64,000 nucleotides of DNA, from positions 1 through 64,000 of the forward strand of contig NZ_QUEP01000011.1 in assembly GCF_003478035.1 (NCBI RefSeq), written 5' to 3'. Of this stretch, positions 7,803 to 16,139 are shown piece after piece. Below the pieces are notes generated by a model that was not told the DNA's origin, did no database searches, and saw only the letters and a program-made list of their open reading frames with translations. The position numbers were made by a program, and so were the translations under genes. Numbering within the stretch: position 1 is the first letter of the stretch; every line of letters begins with the position of its first letter. Source of the stretch: Clostridium sp. OF03-18AA (GTDB taxonomy: Bacteria > Bacillota > Clostridia > Lachnospirales > Lachnospiraceae).

Positions 7803-9581
7803 ATGGAGGAAAAGAAAGAACTCTGGATGGTGCAGACGAAGCGGGCGGATTTTTCCGGTCTCGCCATGCGGCTGGGAGTCAGCCCGGTCGCGGTGCGGGT
7901 CATGAGAAACCGCGGACTGACGGAAGAAGCGGAGATGAGAAAATATCTTTATGGGACGCTGGACGATCTCTATGATCCGCGTCTGATGAAGGGGATGGAG
8001 CAGGCGGCGGAGCTGATCGTAAGAAAGCTGAAAGAGGGAAAGCATGTCCGGATCATCGGGGATTACGATATCGACGGCGTGTGCTCGACATATATTTTGT
8101 TAAAGGGATTTCAGCGGGCGGCAAAAGAACTATCGCAGCGGTGCTCATTGGAGGCAGGCCGATACAGCGTCGAGAAAGAAAATGATGCTCAGATCGATTA
8201 CGAGATCCCGGACCGCATCAAGGACGGATATGGGATCAACGAGTCGATTATCCGCCAGGCGTCCGCAGACGGAGTGGATACGCTCGTGACCTGCGACAAC
8301 GGGATTGCGGCGCTCCGTGAGATCAGCATCGCGAAACAGCTGGGAATGACGGTCGTGGTGACGGACCACCACGAAGTTCCGGTCGATGAGTATGGTCAGA
8401 TCCTGCCTCCGGCGGACGCTGTGGTCGACCCGAAGCAGGACGGGGAGACTTACCCGTTCCACGAGATCTGCGGCGCTGCGGTCGCCTGGAAGCTCATCCG
8501 GGTGCTGTATGAGAAGCTTGGGATCCCGGAGAGTGAGTGGATGGACCTGTTGGAATTCGCCGCCATCGCCACGGTGGGGGATGTCATGAAGCTCCAGGAC
8601 GAGAACCGGCTGATTGTAAAATATGGTCTCAAAAAGATCGGATCGACGAAGAATACCGGACTCCGGAAACTCATAGAAAAAAATAACCTGGATATTGAAA
8701 ATTTAAGCGCGTATCATATCGGCTTTGTGATCGGTCCCTGCTTAAACGCCGGGGGCCGGTTAAAGAGCGCGAAGGTCGCACTGAGGATGCTTTTGGCGGA
8801 AGATCCGGAATGGGCCGGCGAGATGGCGGATGAGCTTAAAGAACTCAACGATATGCGGAAGGACATGACCGCGAAAGGGGAGGCGGAAGCGATCGAGCAG
8901 GTGGAAAAACAGTACATGGACGATAAGGTCCTCGTTGTATTTCTTCCGGAGTGCCATGAATCGTTAGCCGGGATCATCGCCGGAAGACTCCGGGAACATT
9001 TCCATAAGCCGTCCTTTGTGCTGACCCGCGGAGAGACCACGGCGAAAGGTTCCGGCCGCTCCATCGAGCAGTATCACATGTACCAGGGACTCTGCAAAGT
9101 CTCGGATCTCCTCGTGAAGTTCGGCGGACATCCGATGGCAGCAGGACTTTCCCTGGAAGAAAAGGATATCGATGAGTTCCGGAGGCGGTTAAACGCTGAC
9201 GCAGAGCTCACGGAGGAAGATTTTGTGCCAAAGATCTGGATCGACGTCCCGATGCCGTTCGAGTATGTGAACGAGAAGATCGTCCAGGAGTTAAAGGACC
9301 TGGAGCCGTTCGGACAGGGAAATGAAAAACCGCTGTTCGCGCAGAAAAGTCTGGTGATCCGGAATGTGAGAGTTCTCGGAAAGAACCGGAATGTCGTAAA
9401 GATGAATCTCGTGACGGAGACGGGGCAGCCGGTGGACGGACTTTTGTTTGCCGACGGGGACCGGTTCCTTGAGGAGCAGGCGGGAAGAAATATGATCGAT
9501 ATGATCTACTACCCGGATGTAAATGAATATAATGGAACAAGGACATTGCAGGCCGTGATCAGAAATTATAAATTTCATTGA
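7803..9581 (+). CDS. recJ: Single-stranded-DNA-specific exonuclease RecJ
   Basis: This 592-residue DHH-family nuclease degrades single-stranded DNA 5' to 3' in recombination and repair. Motif I is GDYDIDG (D87), a further motif is VTCDNGIA, and the DHH triad starts at D188 in VTDHHEVP. VVDPKQDG supplies the fourth motif. The DHHA1 domain has GRSIEQYHMYQ and FGGHPMAAGLSL, and an OB-fold-like tail follows. Length is normal for Firmicutes RecJ. The start carries GGAGAAAA upstream. A terminator hairpin starts 23 bp after the stop. Confidence 0.93.
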   Translation: MEEKKELWMVQTKRADFSGLAMRLGVSPVAVRVMRNRGLTEEAEMRKYLYGTLDDLYDPRLMKGMEQAAELIVRKLKEGKHVRIIGDYDIDGVCSTYILLKGFQRAAKELSQRCSLEAGRYSVEKENDAQIDYEIPDRIKDGYGINESIIRQASADGVDTLVTCDNGIAALREISIAKQLGMTVVVTDHHEVPVDEYGQILPPADAVVDPKQDGETYPFHEICGAAVAWKLIRVLYEKLGIPESEWMDLLEFAAIATVGDVMKLQDENRLIVKYGLKKIGSTKNTGLRKLIEKNNLDIENLSAYHIGFVIGPCLNAGGRLKSAKVALRMLLAEDPEWAGEMADELKELNDMRKDMTAKGEAEAIEQVEKQYMDDKVLVVFLPECHESLAGIIAGRLREHFHKPSFVLTRGETTAKGSGRSIEQYHMYQGLCKVSDLLVKFGGHPMAAGLSLEEKDIDEFRRRLNADAELTEEDFVPKIWIDVPMPFEYVNEKIVQELKDLEPFGQGNEKPLFAQKSLVIRNVRVLGKNRNVVKMNLVTETGQPVDGLLFADGDRFLEEQAGRNMIDMIYYPDVNEYNGTRTLQAVIRNYKFH

Positions 9582-9604
9582 GAGACGCGGCCGGGTATGT
9601 TTTT

Positions 9605-9656
9605 CCCTCCATCCTCATAAACTTGCTAAAAGCAGGAGAGGATGGGGGGATTTTTT
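9605..9656 (+). terminator. recJ terminator overlapping the next gene's start
   Basis: A 12-bp stem with one mismatch (arms 9605-9616 and 9638-9649) is followed by six T residues at 9651-9656. The 3' arm contains the G-rich ribosome site, and the T tract contains the TTG start codon of the ATPase. Confidence 0.75.
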
Positions 9657-12360
9657 GTTTGAAGAAAAAACAGTCTTTGACGTAAAACGGGAGTTGGATG
9701 CCGGGGATCCGGGCGGTCTGTCCGACAGGGAGGCAAAACGGCGGCTGTCCATATATGGAAAAAATGAACTGCAGGAGAAGAAGCCTCCATCTGTTTTGAA
9801 ACGGCTGATCGGTCAGTTCATGGATCCGCTGATCTATGTACTGCTAGCTGCCGGTGTGATCTCAGTCCTTTTAGGGGAACAGGGCGACGCGGCGATCATC
9901 GCGGCAGTCGTGCTCTTAAATGCGGCGGTGGGAGTGGCACAGGAAGGAAAGGCGCAGAAAGCGCTGGATTCCTTAAAGAAGATGACGAGGCTCACGGCCG
10001 TGGTGCGGCGGGACGGGAGAATCCTTGAGGTGGATTCCACCGTGCTGGTCCCCGGGGATCTCGTGCTGCTCAGTGCCGGGCAGCAGGTTCCGGCAGACCT
10101 CCGGCTGATCACTGCGGAGAACTTAAAAACGCAGGAATCGGCACTCACGGGGGAGTCGGTTCCCGTGGAGAAAGACGCAGGATTTCTGGCAGGGGCGCAT
10201 ACCCCGCTGGGGGACCGGAAAAATATGGCGTACATGTCCACATTTGTGACAGCCGGGAGCGGCGAGGGAATCGTCACAGCGACGGGAATGGAGACGGAGA
10301 TCGGCGGGATCGCAAAGCTGATCCACGAGACGCCGGAGGAGATCACCCCGCTGCAGAAGCGGTTAGGAGACCTCGGAACGATGCTGAGTATCCTGGCGGT
10401 GGGACTCTGCGCTGTTTTATTTTTGATGGCGATCTTCCAGAAGCGGGATGCGGGGGAGATGTTCCTGACGGCGATCTCCCTGGCGGTGGCGGCGGTCCCG
10501 GAAGGACTTCCGGCGGTCGTCACGATCGTTCTCGCACTCTCAGTCTCCAGGATGGCAAAAGTAAACACGATCGTGCGGCGGCTGCCGTCGGTGGAGACGC
10601 TTGGAGCTGTCAATGTGGTCTGCTCGGATAAGACGGGTACGCTGACAAAAAACGAGATGACGGTGCAGGCGCTGGACGGGGATCAGGAACTCCTTCTGAC
10701 GGCATTTCTTCTCTGCAATGATGCAAAATGGGGGAAGCGGGAGGTGATCGGGGACCCCACGGAGGCGGCATTTTTACTCTATGCGGACAGAGAAAGCGAA
10801 GATCAGAAAAAGACGGACGTCAGAGACAGAAAGAAGAGAGGCCGGGAAAACGAAAGATGGTCAGAGAGGCTGAGGAGGGAGTGGGTCAGGAGCGCAGCGC
10901 AGCCGTTTGACTCGGAGAGAAAGCGGATGACGACGGTATGCCGGAGACAGGACAGGATCGTCTCATTCACGAAAGGGGCGCCGGATGTGATCCTGAAGAG
11001 GTGTGACCACTATAAGGACGAGACGGGGATCCATCCCATGACGGAGCAGCGGAGACAAAAATATGAAAGACAGGTTTCCGCTTATTCCACGTCAGGCGGA
11101 CGCGTCCTGGGGGCAGCCATGAAGAACGGGAATGACATGTCCGAGAGCGGGATGACATTCCTGGGGCTGGCGGTCCTGGAAGACCCGGTGCGTCCGGAGG
11201 CCGCGGAGGCGGTAAGGGAATTTCGCCGCGCCGGGGTCACAACGGTGATGATTACGGGAGACCATAAAAATACGGCCCTGGCAGTGGCAAAAAAGCTTGG
11301 GATCGCGGATTCACCGGCCCAGTGCGTGACCGGGGAGGAATTAGACAGGATGGGCGATGACGGGCTTGAGAAACGGATCGGATCGATCCGGGTGTTCGCG
11401 CGGGTCTCCTCGGACCACAAAGTCAGGATCGTTCAGGCATTTAAGAAGGCGGACGGGATCGTCGCCATGACCGGGGACGGGGTGAACGACGCTCCGTCTT
11501 TAAAGGCGGCTGATGTGGGGATTGCCATGGGAAAGAACGGGACTGATGTAGCAAAACAGGCGGCGGACATTGTTCTGACGGATGACAATTTCGCCACGAT
11601 CCGGAATGCCATTGAGGAAGGAAGAGAAATTTATGAAAACATCAAAAAGACGGTGATATTTCTACTTTCTTCGAACTTTGGAGAGATCATGACCATGTTT
11701 TTCGCGATCCTGTTTTCGCTGCCAGCCCCGCTCAAGGCAAGCCACATCCTTTGGATCAATCTGATCACGGATTCTCTGCCGGCACTGGCACTGGGGACGG
11801 ATGTGTGCGACGGAATGGAGCTGATGGAAAAGGAGCCGCGAAGACCGGGAGAGAGCCTGTTTGCCCATGGAGGCGGGATCTGCACGGTGTTTTACGGATT
11901 TCTTATCGCACTGATCAGCCTGACCGCTTTTCTGGTCGTTCCGACAGCTCTTCTTGTCGGGAGCGGAAGACCGGTTGCACTTGCCGGGATCAGAAAAGTG
12001 CTGGAAGATCCCATGATCCTGGCGCACTGCCAGACGTATGCCTTTACCGTCCTGGGACTGTCCCAGCTTTTCCACGCGATCGGGATGCGGGATGTGGAAA
12101 AGTCTGTTTTCCGGATGGATCCTGTGAATAACCGGCTGATGATTCTGGCGCTGGCGGTCGGATTCTCCCTGCAGTTTGTGGTGACGGAACAGACGTCGCT
12201 CGTTGCGGCGTTCCAGACCGTGCGGCTCACGAAGACAGAATGGGCAAGACTTCTCATCCTCTCCGCCATGCCGCTGTTTGCGCATGAGCTTTTACTCCTG
12301 CTGTCGCATTTTGGGAGAGGAACGGGGCAGGACAGAGATTCATCGGGGAAAGTCCGGTGA
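9655..12360 (+). CDS. P2-type calcium-translocating ATPase
   Basis: This 901-residue P-type ATPase has an actuator-domain TGES motif (T165), the phosphorylated aspartate D325 in CSDKTGTLTKNEM, a nucleotide-domain KGAPD, and the hinge TGDGVNDAP (from T606). The membrane motif VPEGLPAVVT in M4 and WINLITDSLPALALG in M6 are those of SERCA/PMR1-type pumps, so it most likely exports Ca2+ across the cytoplasmic membrane. The TTG start at 9655 gives the normal N-terminus (FDVKRELD...LSDREAKRRLSIYGKNEL); no later start fits. That start lies inside the recJ terminator, so translation or transcription may be limited there. A charged insert of about 30 residues near residue 385 is unusual. Confidence 0.93.
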   Translation: MFEEKTVFDVKRELDAGDPGGLSDREAKRRLSIYGKNELQEKKPPSVLKRLIGQFMDPLIYVLLAAGVISVLLGEQGDAAIIAAVVLLNAAVGVAQEGKAQKALDSLKKMTRLTAVVRRDGRILEVDSTVLVPGDLVLLSAGQQVPADLRLITAENLKTQESALTGESVPVEKDAGFLAGAHTPLGDRKNMAYMSTFVTAGSGEGIVTATGMETEIGGIAKLIHETPEEITPLQKRLGDLGTMLSILAVGLCAVLFLMAIFQKRDAGEMFLTAISLAVAAVPEGLPAVVTIVLALSVSRMAKVNTIVRRLPSVETLGAVNVVCSDKTGTLTKNEMTVQALDGDQELLLTAFLLCNDAKWGKREVIGDPTEAAFLLYADRESEDQKKTDVRDRKKRGRENERWSERLRREWVRSAAQPFDSERKRMTTVCRRQDRIVSFTKGAPDVILKRCDHYKDETGIHPMTEQRRQKYERQVSAYSTSGGRVLGAAMKNGNDMSESGMTFLGLAVLEDPVRPEAAEAVREFRRAGVTTVMITGDHKNTALAVAKKLGIADSPAQCVTGEELDRMGDDGLEKRIGSIRVFARVSSDHKVRIVQAFKKADGIVAMTGDGVNDAPSLKAADVGIAMGKNGTDVAKQAADIVLTDDNFATIRNAIEEGREIYENIKKTVIFLLSSNFGEIMTMFFAILFSLPAPLKASHILWINLITDSLPALALGTDVCDGMELMEKEPRRPGESLFAHGGGICTVFYGFLIALISLTAFLVVPTALLVGSGRPVALAGIRKVLEDPMILAHCQTYAFTVLGLSQLFHAIGMRDVEKSVFRMDPVNNRLMILALAVGFSLQFVVTEQTSLVAAFQTVRLTKTEWARLLILSAMPLFAHELLLLLSHFGRGTGQDRDSSGKVR

Positions 12361-12558
12361 TGGAAACGAGCACTGCAGAGGGACAGAAGCAGGATAAAAC
12401 GGGGAAAATTTGAGGAAAAGATAAAAAAACAGGAACTGGGTATTCCCAACAAAGAGAAAAATTGGTAGAATAGTGGTGAAAATTGGTCCTGTTCATCTGG
12501 CAAAGAAAAGGAACGGGCACAAAAAATCTGCGAAGAGCAGTCACCAGGAGGTCTTTCA

Positions 12559-13017
12559 ATGAGTAAGTTACTGAAAGAATTCCGTGAATTTGCCGTTCAG
12601 GGCAATATGATCGACATGGCGGTCGGCATGATCATCGGTGCTGCATTTAAGGATCTTGTAAATTCCTTAGTCAGCGACATGGTGATGCCTGTGATCGGAC
12701 TTTTCACGGGAAAGTTGGATTTCAGCAATATGTTTATCTCTCTGAACGGAGAGCACTACGCGACTCTGGCTGAGGCGCAGGCGGCAGCGGCTCCGACCGT
12801 AAACTACGGTCTGTTTATCACAGAGATCATCAACTTCATTATCATGGCGTTCGTGATCTTCATGGTAGTCAAACAGCTGAACCGCGCAAAGAAAATGTTC
12901 GAGAAACCGGCAGCTCCGGCTCCTGCTACGGAGAAGGAATGCCCGTACTGCAAAACAAAAATCAATATCCATGCGACACGCTGTCCGCATTGTACATCCG
13001 TGCTGGAAGACAAATAG
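12559..13017 (+). CDS. mscL: Large-conductance mechanosensitive channel MscL with zinc-ribbon tail
   Basis: This 152-residue channel is a homopentamer that opens under hypo-osmotic shock. The N-terminal helix and pore-lining TM1 read [20 protein letters not shown] and continue into [22 protein letters not shown]. The periplasmic loop spans about 49-78 and TM2 about 79-101. After the usual C-terminal helix there is an added CPYC...CPHC zinc ribbon at about residues 127-145, a form seen in many Clostridia. AGGAGG lies 10 bp before the ATG. A terminator follows. Confidence 0.95.
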   Translation: MSKLLKEFREFAVQGNMIDMAVGMIIGAAFKDLVNSLVSDMVMPVIGLFTGKLDFSNMFISLNGEHYATLAEAQAAAAPTVNYGLFITEIINFIIMAFVIFMVVKQLNRAKKMFEKPAAPAPATEKECPYCKTKINIHATRCPHCTSVLEDK

Positions 13018-13050
13018 TCTTTTCCGGGCGGTAACAGGCAGATGAGCCAG

Positions 13051-13094
13051 AAATTCCCGGCGGATCAAGGAAGAAAATTCTGCCGGGAATTTTT
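13051..13094 (+). terminator. Terminator of mscL
   Basis: An 11-bp stem (AAATTCCCGGC 13051-13061 with GCCGGGAATTT 13082-13092) continues into a T tract. Confidence 0.85.
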
Positions 13095-13147
13095 GTTTGC
13101 CGGGAAAAGCCGGAACGTGTCCGCTTTGAGATCAGGAAGGAACAACA

Positions 13148-13915
13148 ATGAAGAATAATATTCGCATTACGCTGGAATATGACGGAAGCCGGTATGACGG
13201 CTGGCAGAAACAGGGAAATACGGAGAATACGATCCAGGGGAAACTGGAGGCAGTGCTTTTAAAAATGGCGGGAGAGGAAGTGGAAGTCCACGGGTCCGGA
13301 AGAACAGACGCGGGAGTCCATGCAAAAGGCCAGGTGGCAAATTTCCATGTGGACGCGAAGATCTGCCCGGACGGAGAGACTGCGAAAGAATACTTAAACA
13401 GGTATCTGCCGGAGGATATCCGGGTGCTTGAGGTTGATCTCGCACCGGAACGCTTCCACAGCCGTTTGTCCGCCTCCTCAAAAATATACGGATATTATGT
13501 GGAGACCGGGGATAAGAAGAATGTGTTTGAGCGAAAATATGTTTACGGATTTGGAAAAAAACTGGATCTGGAGGCCATGAGGCGCGCGGCAGGCTTCCTC
13601 ATCGGGGAGCATGATTTCAAAAGTTTCTGTGCGAACCGCAGGATGAAAAAGAGCACGGTGCGCCGGATCGATGAGATAAAGATCGTGGAACACGGAACGA
13701 AGATCGAACTTCTGTATACAGGAAACGGCTTTCTCTACAACATGGTGCGGATCCTGACGGGAACGCTCCTGGAGATCGGCAGTGGAATGCGGAAACCGGA
13801 GGAAATGAAGGTGATCCTGGAGGCAAAGAACCGGGACATGGCGGGGAGAACTGCTCCGCCGGAAGGCTTATTCCTTCTTCACGTGGCTTATGAAGGCGAG
13901 AGGAAAACGGTATGA
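13148..13915 (+). CDS. truA: tRNA pseudouridine(38-40) synthase TruA
   Basis: This 255-residue pseudouridine synthase modifies positions 38-40 of the tRNA anticodon arm. The start LEYDGSRYDGWQKQGN is characteristic. The catalytic aspartate is D54 in SGRTDAGVHAKGQVANF. NMVRILTGTLLEIGSG lies near residue 200. Length fits the family. An AGGAAGG ribosome site precedes the ATG. The stop overlaps the start of the RsgI-like gene, so the two are translationally coupled. Confidence 0.95.
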   Translation: MKNNIRITLEYDGSRYDGWQKQGNTENTIQGKLEAVLLKMAGEEVEVHGSGRTDAGVHAKGQVANFHVDAKICPDGETAKEYLNRYLPEDIRVLEVDLAPERFHSRLSASSKIYGYYVETGDKKNVFERKYVYGFGKKLDLEAMRRAAGFLIGEHDFKSFCANRRMKKSTVRRIDEIKIVEHGTKIELLYTGNGFLYNMVRILTGTLLEIGSGMRKPEEMKVILEAKNRDMAGRTAPPEGLFLLHVAYEGERKTV

Positions 13916-15216
13916 TGAATCAGAATGAAGAACATGAGGACATACTCTTTGAGGAGAAGAAAAAGCAGACGGACCGAAGGGAAGCGGGAATGGGAGCTGA
14001 CGGAGAATTCTCCGCGGAATCCCTGAAAAAGTGGTTTACGAGGGCAGGAGGAGCGCTGGCGGCCTGCGCAGCTGCCGTCTGCCTGATGGCGGTCCTGATG
14101 GCTGGAAAGAATCAGAAAGAGTCCCTGATCATGGAAGTGAATTCCGATATCCTGATGGAATTTACCATGAACCGGAGGGGCGCAGTGCTGTCGGCATCCG
14201 GAAAGATGGCGAGGACAAATGAAACAGTCTCCATGGATGCGTTTGACGGAAAAAGTCTTGGGATCACTGTGGGGAAAATCTTTGACCGGCTCGCTGAGAA
14301 TAACAGTCTGGGCGAGGACGGAGGAATCCTGATCTCTGTCCGGAGATCCGATCCGGACAGTAAGGCGTCGCCGGAGAAGATCGTAAAAGAAGTTCAGAAG
14401 GAGACAGAGTTCGAGCTCCAGAAAAAGGAGTCCAGGGCGAAGGTCTACGTGTTTGAGGCGGATGAGGACGCAGACACGAAAAAACTTGTGACGGAATATG
14501 GGATCACGGTGACGAAGGCGGAGTTCTTAAAGCGTCTGTTTGCGGAAAATCCGGAGATCACAGTGCCGGAAAAGGAAGAACTCGCCGGGTATTCCTCGAA
14601 ACGTCTGGTCCGTGAGATCGAAGGACATGAATATCAGCTGTCGCTGGAGCCGGTGATCGTAAAGACGACGTTTGAGAAGGCCAGCGAGGAGAGTACAGAG
14701 GAGGAGACAACTGCTCAGGAGAGCACGGAAGATGTCTTAAAGCAGGAAACAGAGACTACGGATGAGTCTGCTGCGGGCGAAGAGACAGAGACTACGGAGA
14801 ACGATGGCCTTTCGGAGATGCAGAGACGCCGGAAAGCCCTGGAAGCCGGAGAGAGCGTGGACTGGGTGGACCAGGATACAGGAAGCTACCGGAAAGACGG
14901 GGATGACGAGGACGATGAGTCTGAACGCGATGAATATGGAAGTTCTGAACGGAGACGGAATCGGAATACCTGGGGGTATGGAACTTCTCATGAGACGACC
15001 GGAGTTCCGGAAACTTCTCCGGCGGAGACGGCTCCGGCTGTAACTGCAGCGCCGGAAACTGTGCCGCCGGAGACAGCCGCGCCGACAGCCTCGGAAACAA
15101 CGGCTGCGGTCACGGAGACCACCGCGGCGTCCGGAATGCTGACACCGGAAACAAAGACTCCGGCATACATGCAGGGCCCTGGTTTCGAAGATCCGGACAA
15201 TCCGCGGAATCATTAA
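13912..15216 (+). CDS. RsgI-type membrane anti-sigma factor-like protein
   Basis: This 434-residue single-pass membrane protein has a short charged cytoplasmic part, a TM segment at about residues 46-65, then an extracellular domain beginning LIMEVNSDILMEFTMNRRG. That block matches the domain that follows the TM in RsgI anti-sigma factors of Clostridia (pattern LDINPSIEISVNRFG). The last 170 residues are rich in Glu, Thr and Pro, probably an extended wall-spanning stalk. No SigI-type sigma factor lies beside it; it is coupled to truA instead (overlap at the ATGATG). Its sensing role is therefore inferred only. Confidence 0.6.
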   Translation: MMNQNEEHEDILFEEKKKQTDRREAGMGADGEFSAESLKKWFTRAGGALAACAAAVCLMAVLMAGKNQKESLIMEVNSDILMEFTMNRRGAVLSASGKMARTNETVSMDAFDGKSLGITVGKIFDRLAENNSLGEDGGILISVRRSDPDSKASPEKIVKEVQKETEFELQKKESRAKVYVFEADEDADTKKLVTEYGITVTKAEFLKRLFAENPEITVPEKEELAGYSSKRLVREIEGHEYQLSLEPVIVKTTFEKASEESTEEETTAQESTEDVLKQETETTDESAAGEETETTENDGLSEMQRRRKALEAGESVDWVDQDTGSYRKDGDDEDDESERDEYGSSERRRNRNTWGYGTSHETTGVPETSPAETAPAVTAAPETVPPETAAPTASETTAAVTETTAASGMLTPETKTPAYMQGPGFEDPDNPRNH

Positions 15217-15307
15217 GACAGGTGAGGGAAAATGTTCATCCACAGGCAGTAATTTTCCGGACTGGAAAGCCTGCAGCAGGATCCAGTAAATAAAAAATAA
15301 AAAAATT
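15217..15307. other. Host intergenic sequence ending in a 15-bp A-rich repeat
   Basis: No gene is seen. The stretch ends in the A-rich 15-mer at 15293-15307 that recurs at 63242-63256 on the other side of the phage. Confidence 0.5.
15293..15307. repeat. Left direct repeat flanking the prophage
   Basis: AAAAATAAAAAAATT is identical to 63242-63256. It is low-complexity, so chance or host A-richness cannot be excluded. IS30-family insertions normally duplicate only 2-4 bp. Confidence 0.4.
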
Positions 15308-15308
15308 C

Positions 15309-15333
15309 GTGAAGTAATAAGATAAATGCGAAA
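15309..15333 (+). repeat. Candidate left terminal inverted repeat (IRL)
   Basis: The 25 bases match the reverse complement of 63217-63241 at 17 positions, including an ATAAATGC core. The position next to the direct repeat and first in the phage suits a transposase binding site. Confidence 0.45.
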
Positions 15334-15361
15334 TGAGTGATATAACTCACTTCGCATTTTT
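15324..15361 (+). terminator. Left-end hairpin 1 (terminator-like)
   Basis: AAATGCGAA and TGAGT pair with ACTCA and TTCGCATTT, 14 bp with one internal mismatch, followed by T residues. It could end host transcription entering the phage. It overlaps the IRL candidate. Confidence 0.6.
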
Positions 15362-15379
15362 AATTTTTATAAGAAATTG

Positions 15380-15425
15380 ATAAATGCGTTAGAGTGAATA
15401 ATCACTCTGGCGCATTTATTTTTTT
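15380..15425 (+). terminator. Left-end hairpin 2 (terminator-like)
   Basis: ATAAATGCG pairs with CGCATTTAT and AGAGTGA with TCACTCT, followed by seven T residues. It repeats the GATAAATGCG 10-mer of hairpin 1 at a 58-bp distance (15321 and 15379). Confidence 0.6.
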
Positions 15426-15452
15426 GCCTAAAAACAGAGGAGGTGGAGAGCA

Positions 15453-15653
15453 ATGGCAACCAATAAGCGACCGAGAAAAGCGTATAAGCGCATCGGATTC
15501 GAGGACAGAAAGAAAATCGAAGCACTGAACGCACAGGGCAAAACAGTAGATGAGATGGCGATGGCAATCGGTGTCCACTCGGCTACCATGTACCGTGAAC
15601 TCGCCAGAGGTGGAGAACCGTACAAGGCAGAGGTCGCACAGCATTCCATCTAA
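15453..15653 (+). CDS. Stand-alone IS30-type HTH protein (transposase-domain paralogue)
   Basis: This 66-residue protein consists of little more than an HTH of the HTH_38 type used by IS30 transposases. Over residues 11-53 it is identical to residues 4-46 of the phage transposase at 20 of 43 positions, including IGVH, YRE and RG. It has no DDE domain. AGGAGG lies 8 bp before the ATG. It is the first phage gene and lies beside repeated ATAAATGCG sites. By analogy with Mu, where repressor and transposase share related DNA-binding domains, it may regulate or compete with the transposase. That role is inference. A decayed transposase remnant is the alternative, but the clean start and stop argue against it. 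Confidence 0.75.
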   Translation: MATNKRPRKAYKRIGFEDRKKIEALNAQGKTVDEMAMAIGVHSATMYRELARGGEPYKAEVAQHSI

Positions 15654-15671
15654 CAGAGAGGAGCAAGTGGA

Positions 15672-16097
15672 ATGGAAGAACTGGATATCAAGACTGCCAT
15701 ACAGATAGCAAAAATACTGGCAGCGGCCCCGGATGAAAGAATCCCCATGATACTGGATGTGTTCAGCAAGGCACAGGTTGATATCAACGGACTTGATGAA
15801 CTGGCAGAATGGAGAGCACTGGACAAGCAGGCCGCACTGATTGACACAGATGCCTTTGTAACAGAACTGACCAAGGACAAGGAACTGGAGGACGGAGAAT
15901 ACCGCATCAGAGTTCCAGAGTTTAATCACTTCTGTAGCACAAAGGGAGTGAGTGCCAGATACGCAAGGAAGCACCTGTACGAAAGCGGAATGCTCCGAAG
16001 CAGCACTGACAATGGCAAAATCAACTACACCTGCCCGGTGCAGGCAACGGATACCAAGAAAACAGAGCGATGCGTATGCATCACACCTAAAAACTGA
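15672..16097 (+). CDS. Phage protein of unknown function with a helix-turn-helix-like C-terminus
   Basis: This 141-residue acidic protein is not recognised. The last third (VPEFNHFCSTKGVSARYARKHLYESG and on) has the rhythm of a winged helix such as those at primase or replication-protein C-termini, where an N-terminal helix is followed by YARKHL and a short beta hairpin. GAGGAG precedes the ATG. It follows the HTH gene by 18 bp and is probably in the same transcript. Confidence 0.6.
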   Translation: MEELDIKTAIQIAKILAAAPDERIPMILDVFSKAQVDINGLDELAEWRALDKQAALIDTDAFVTELTKDKELEDGEYRIRVPEFNHFCSTKGVSARYARKHLYESGMLRSSTDNGKINYTCPVQATDTKKTERCVCITPKN

Positions 16098-16139
16098 ATA
16101 CCGAAGAAACACACTGGCAAGCATCGACCAGGATAAAAA

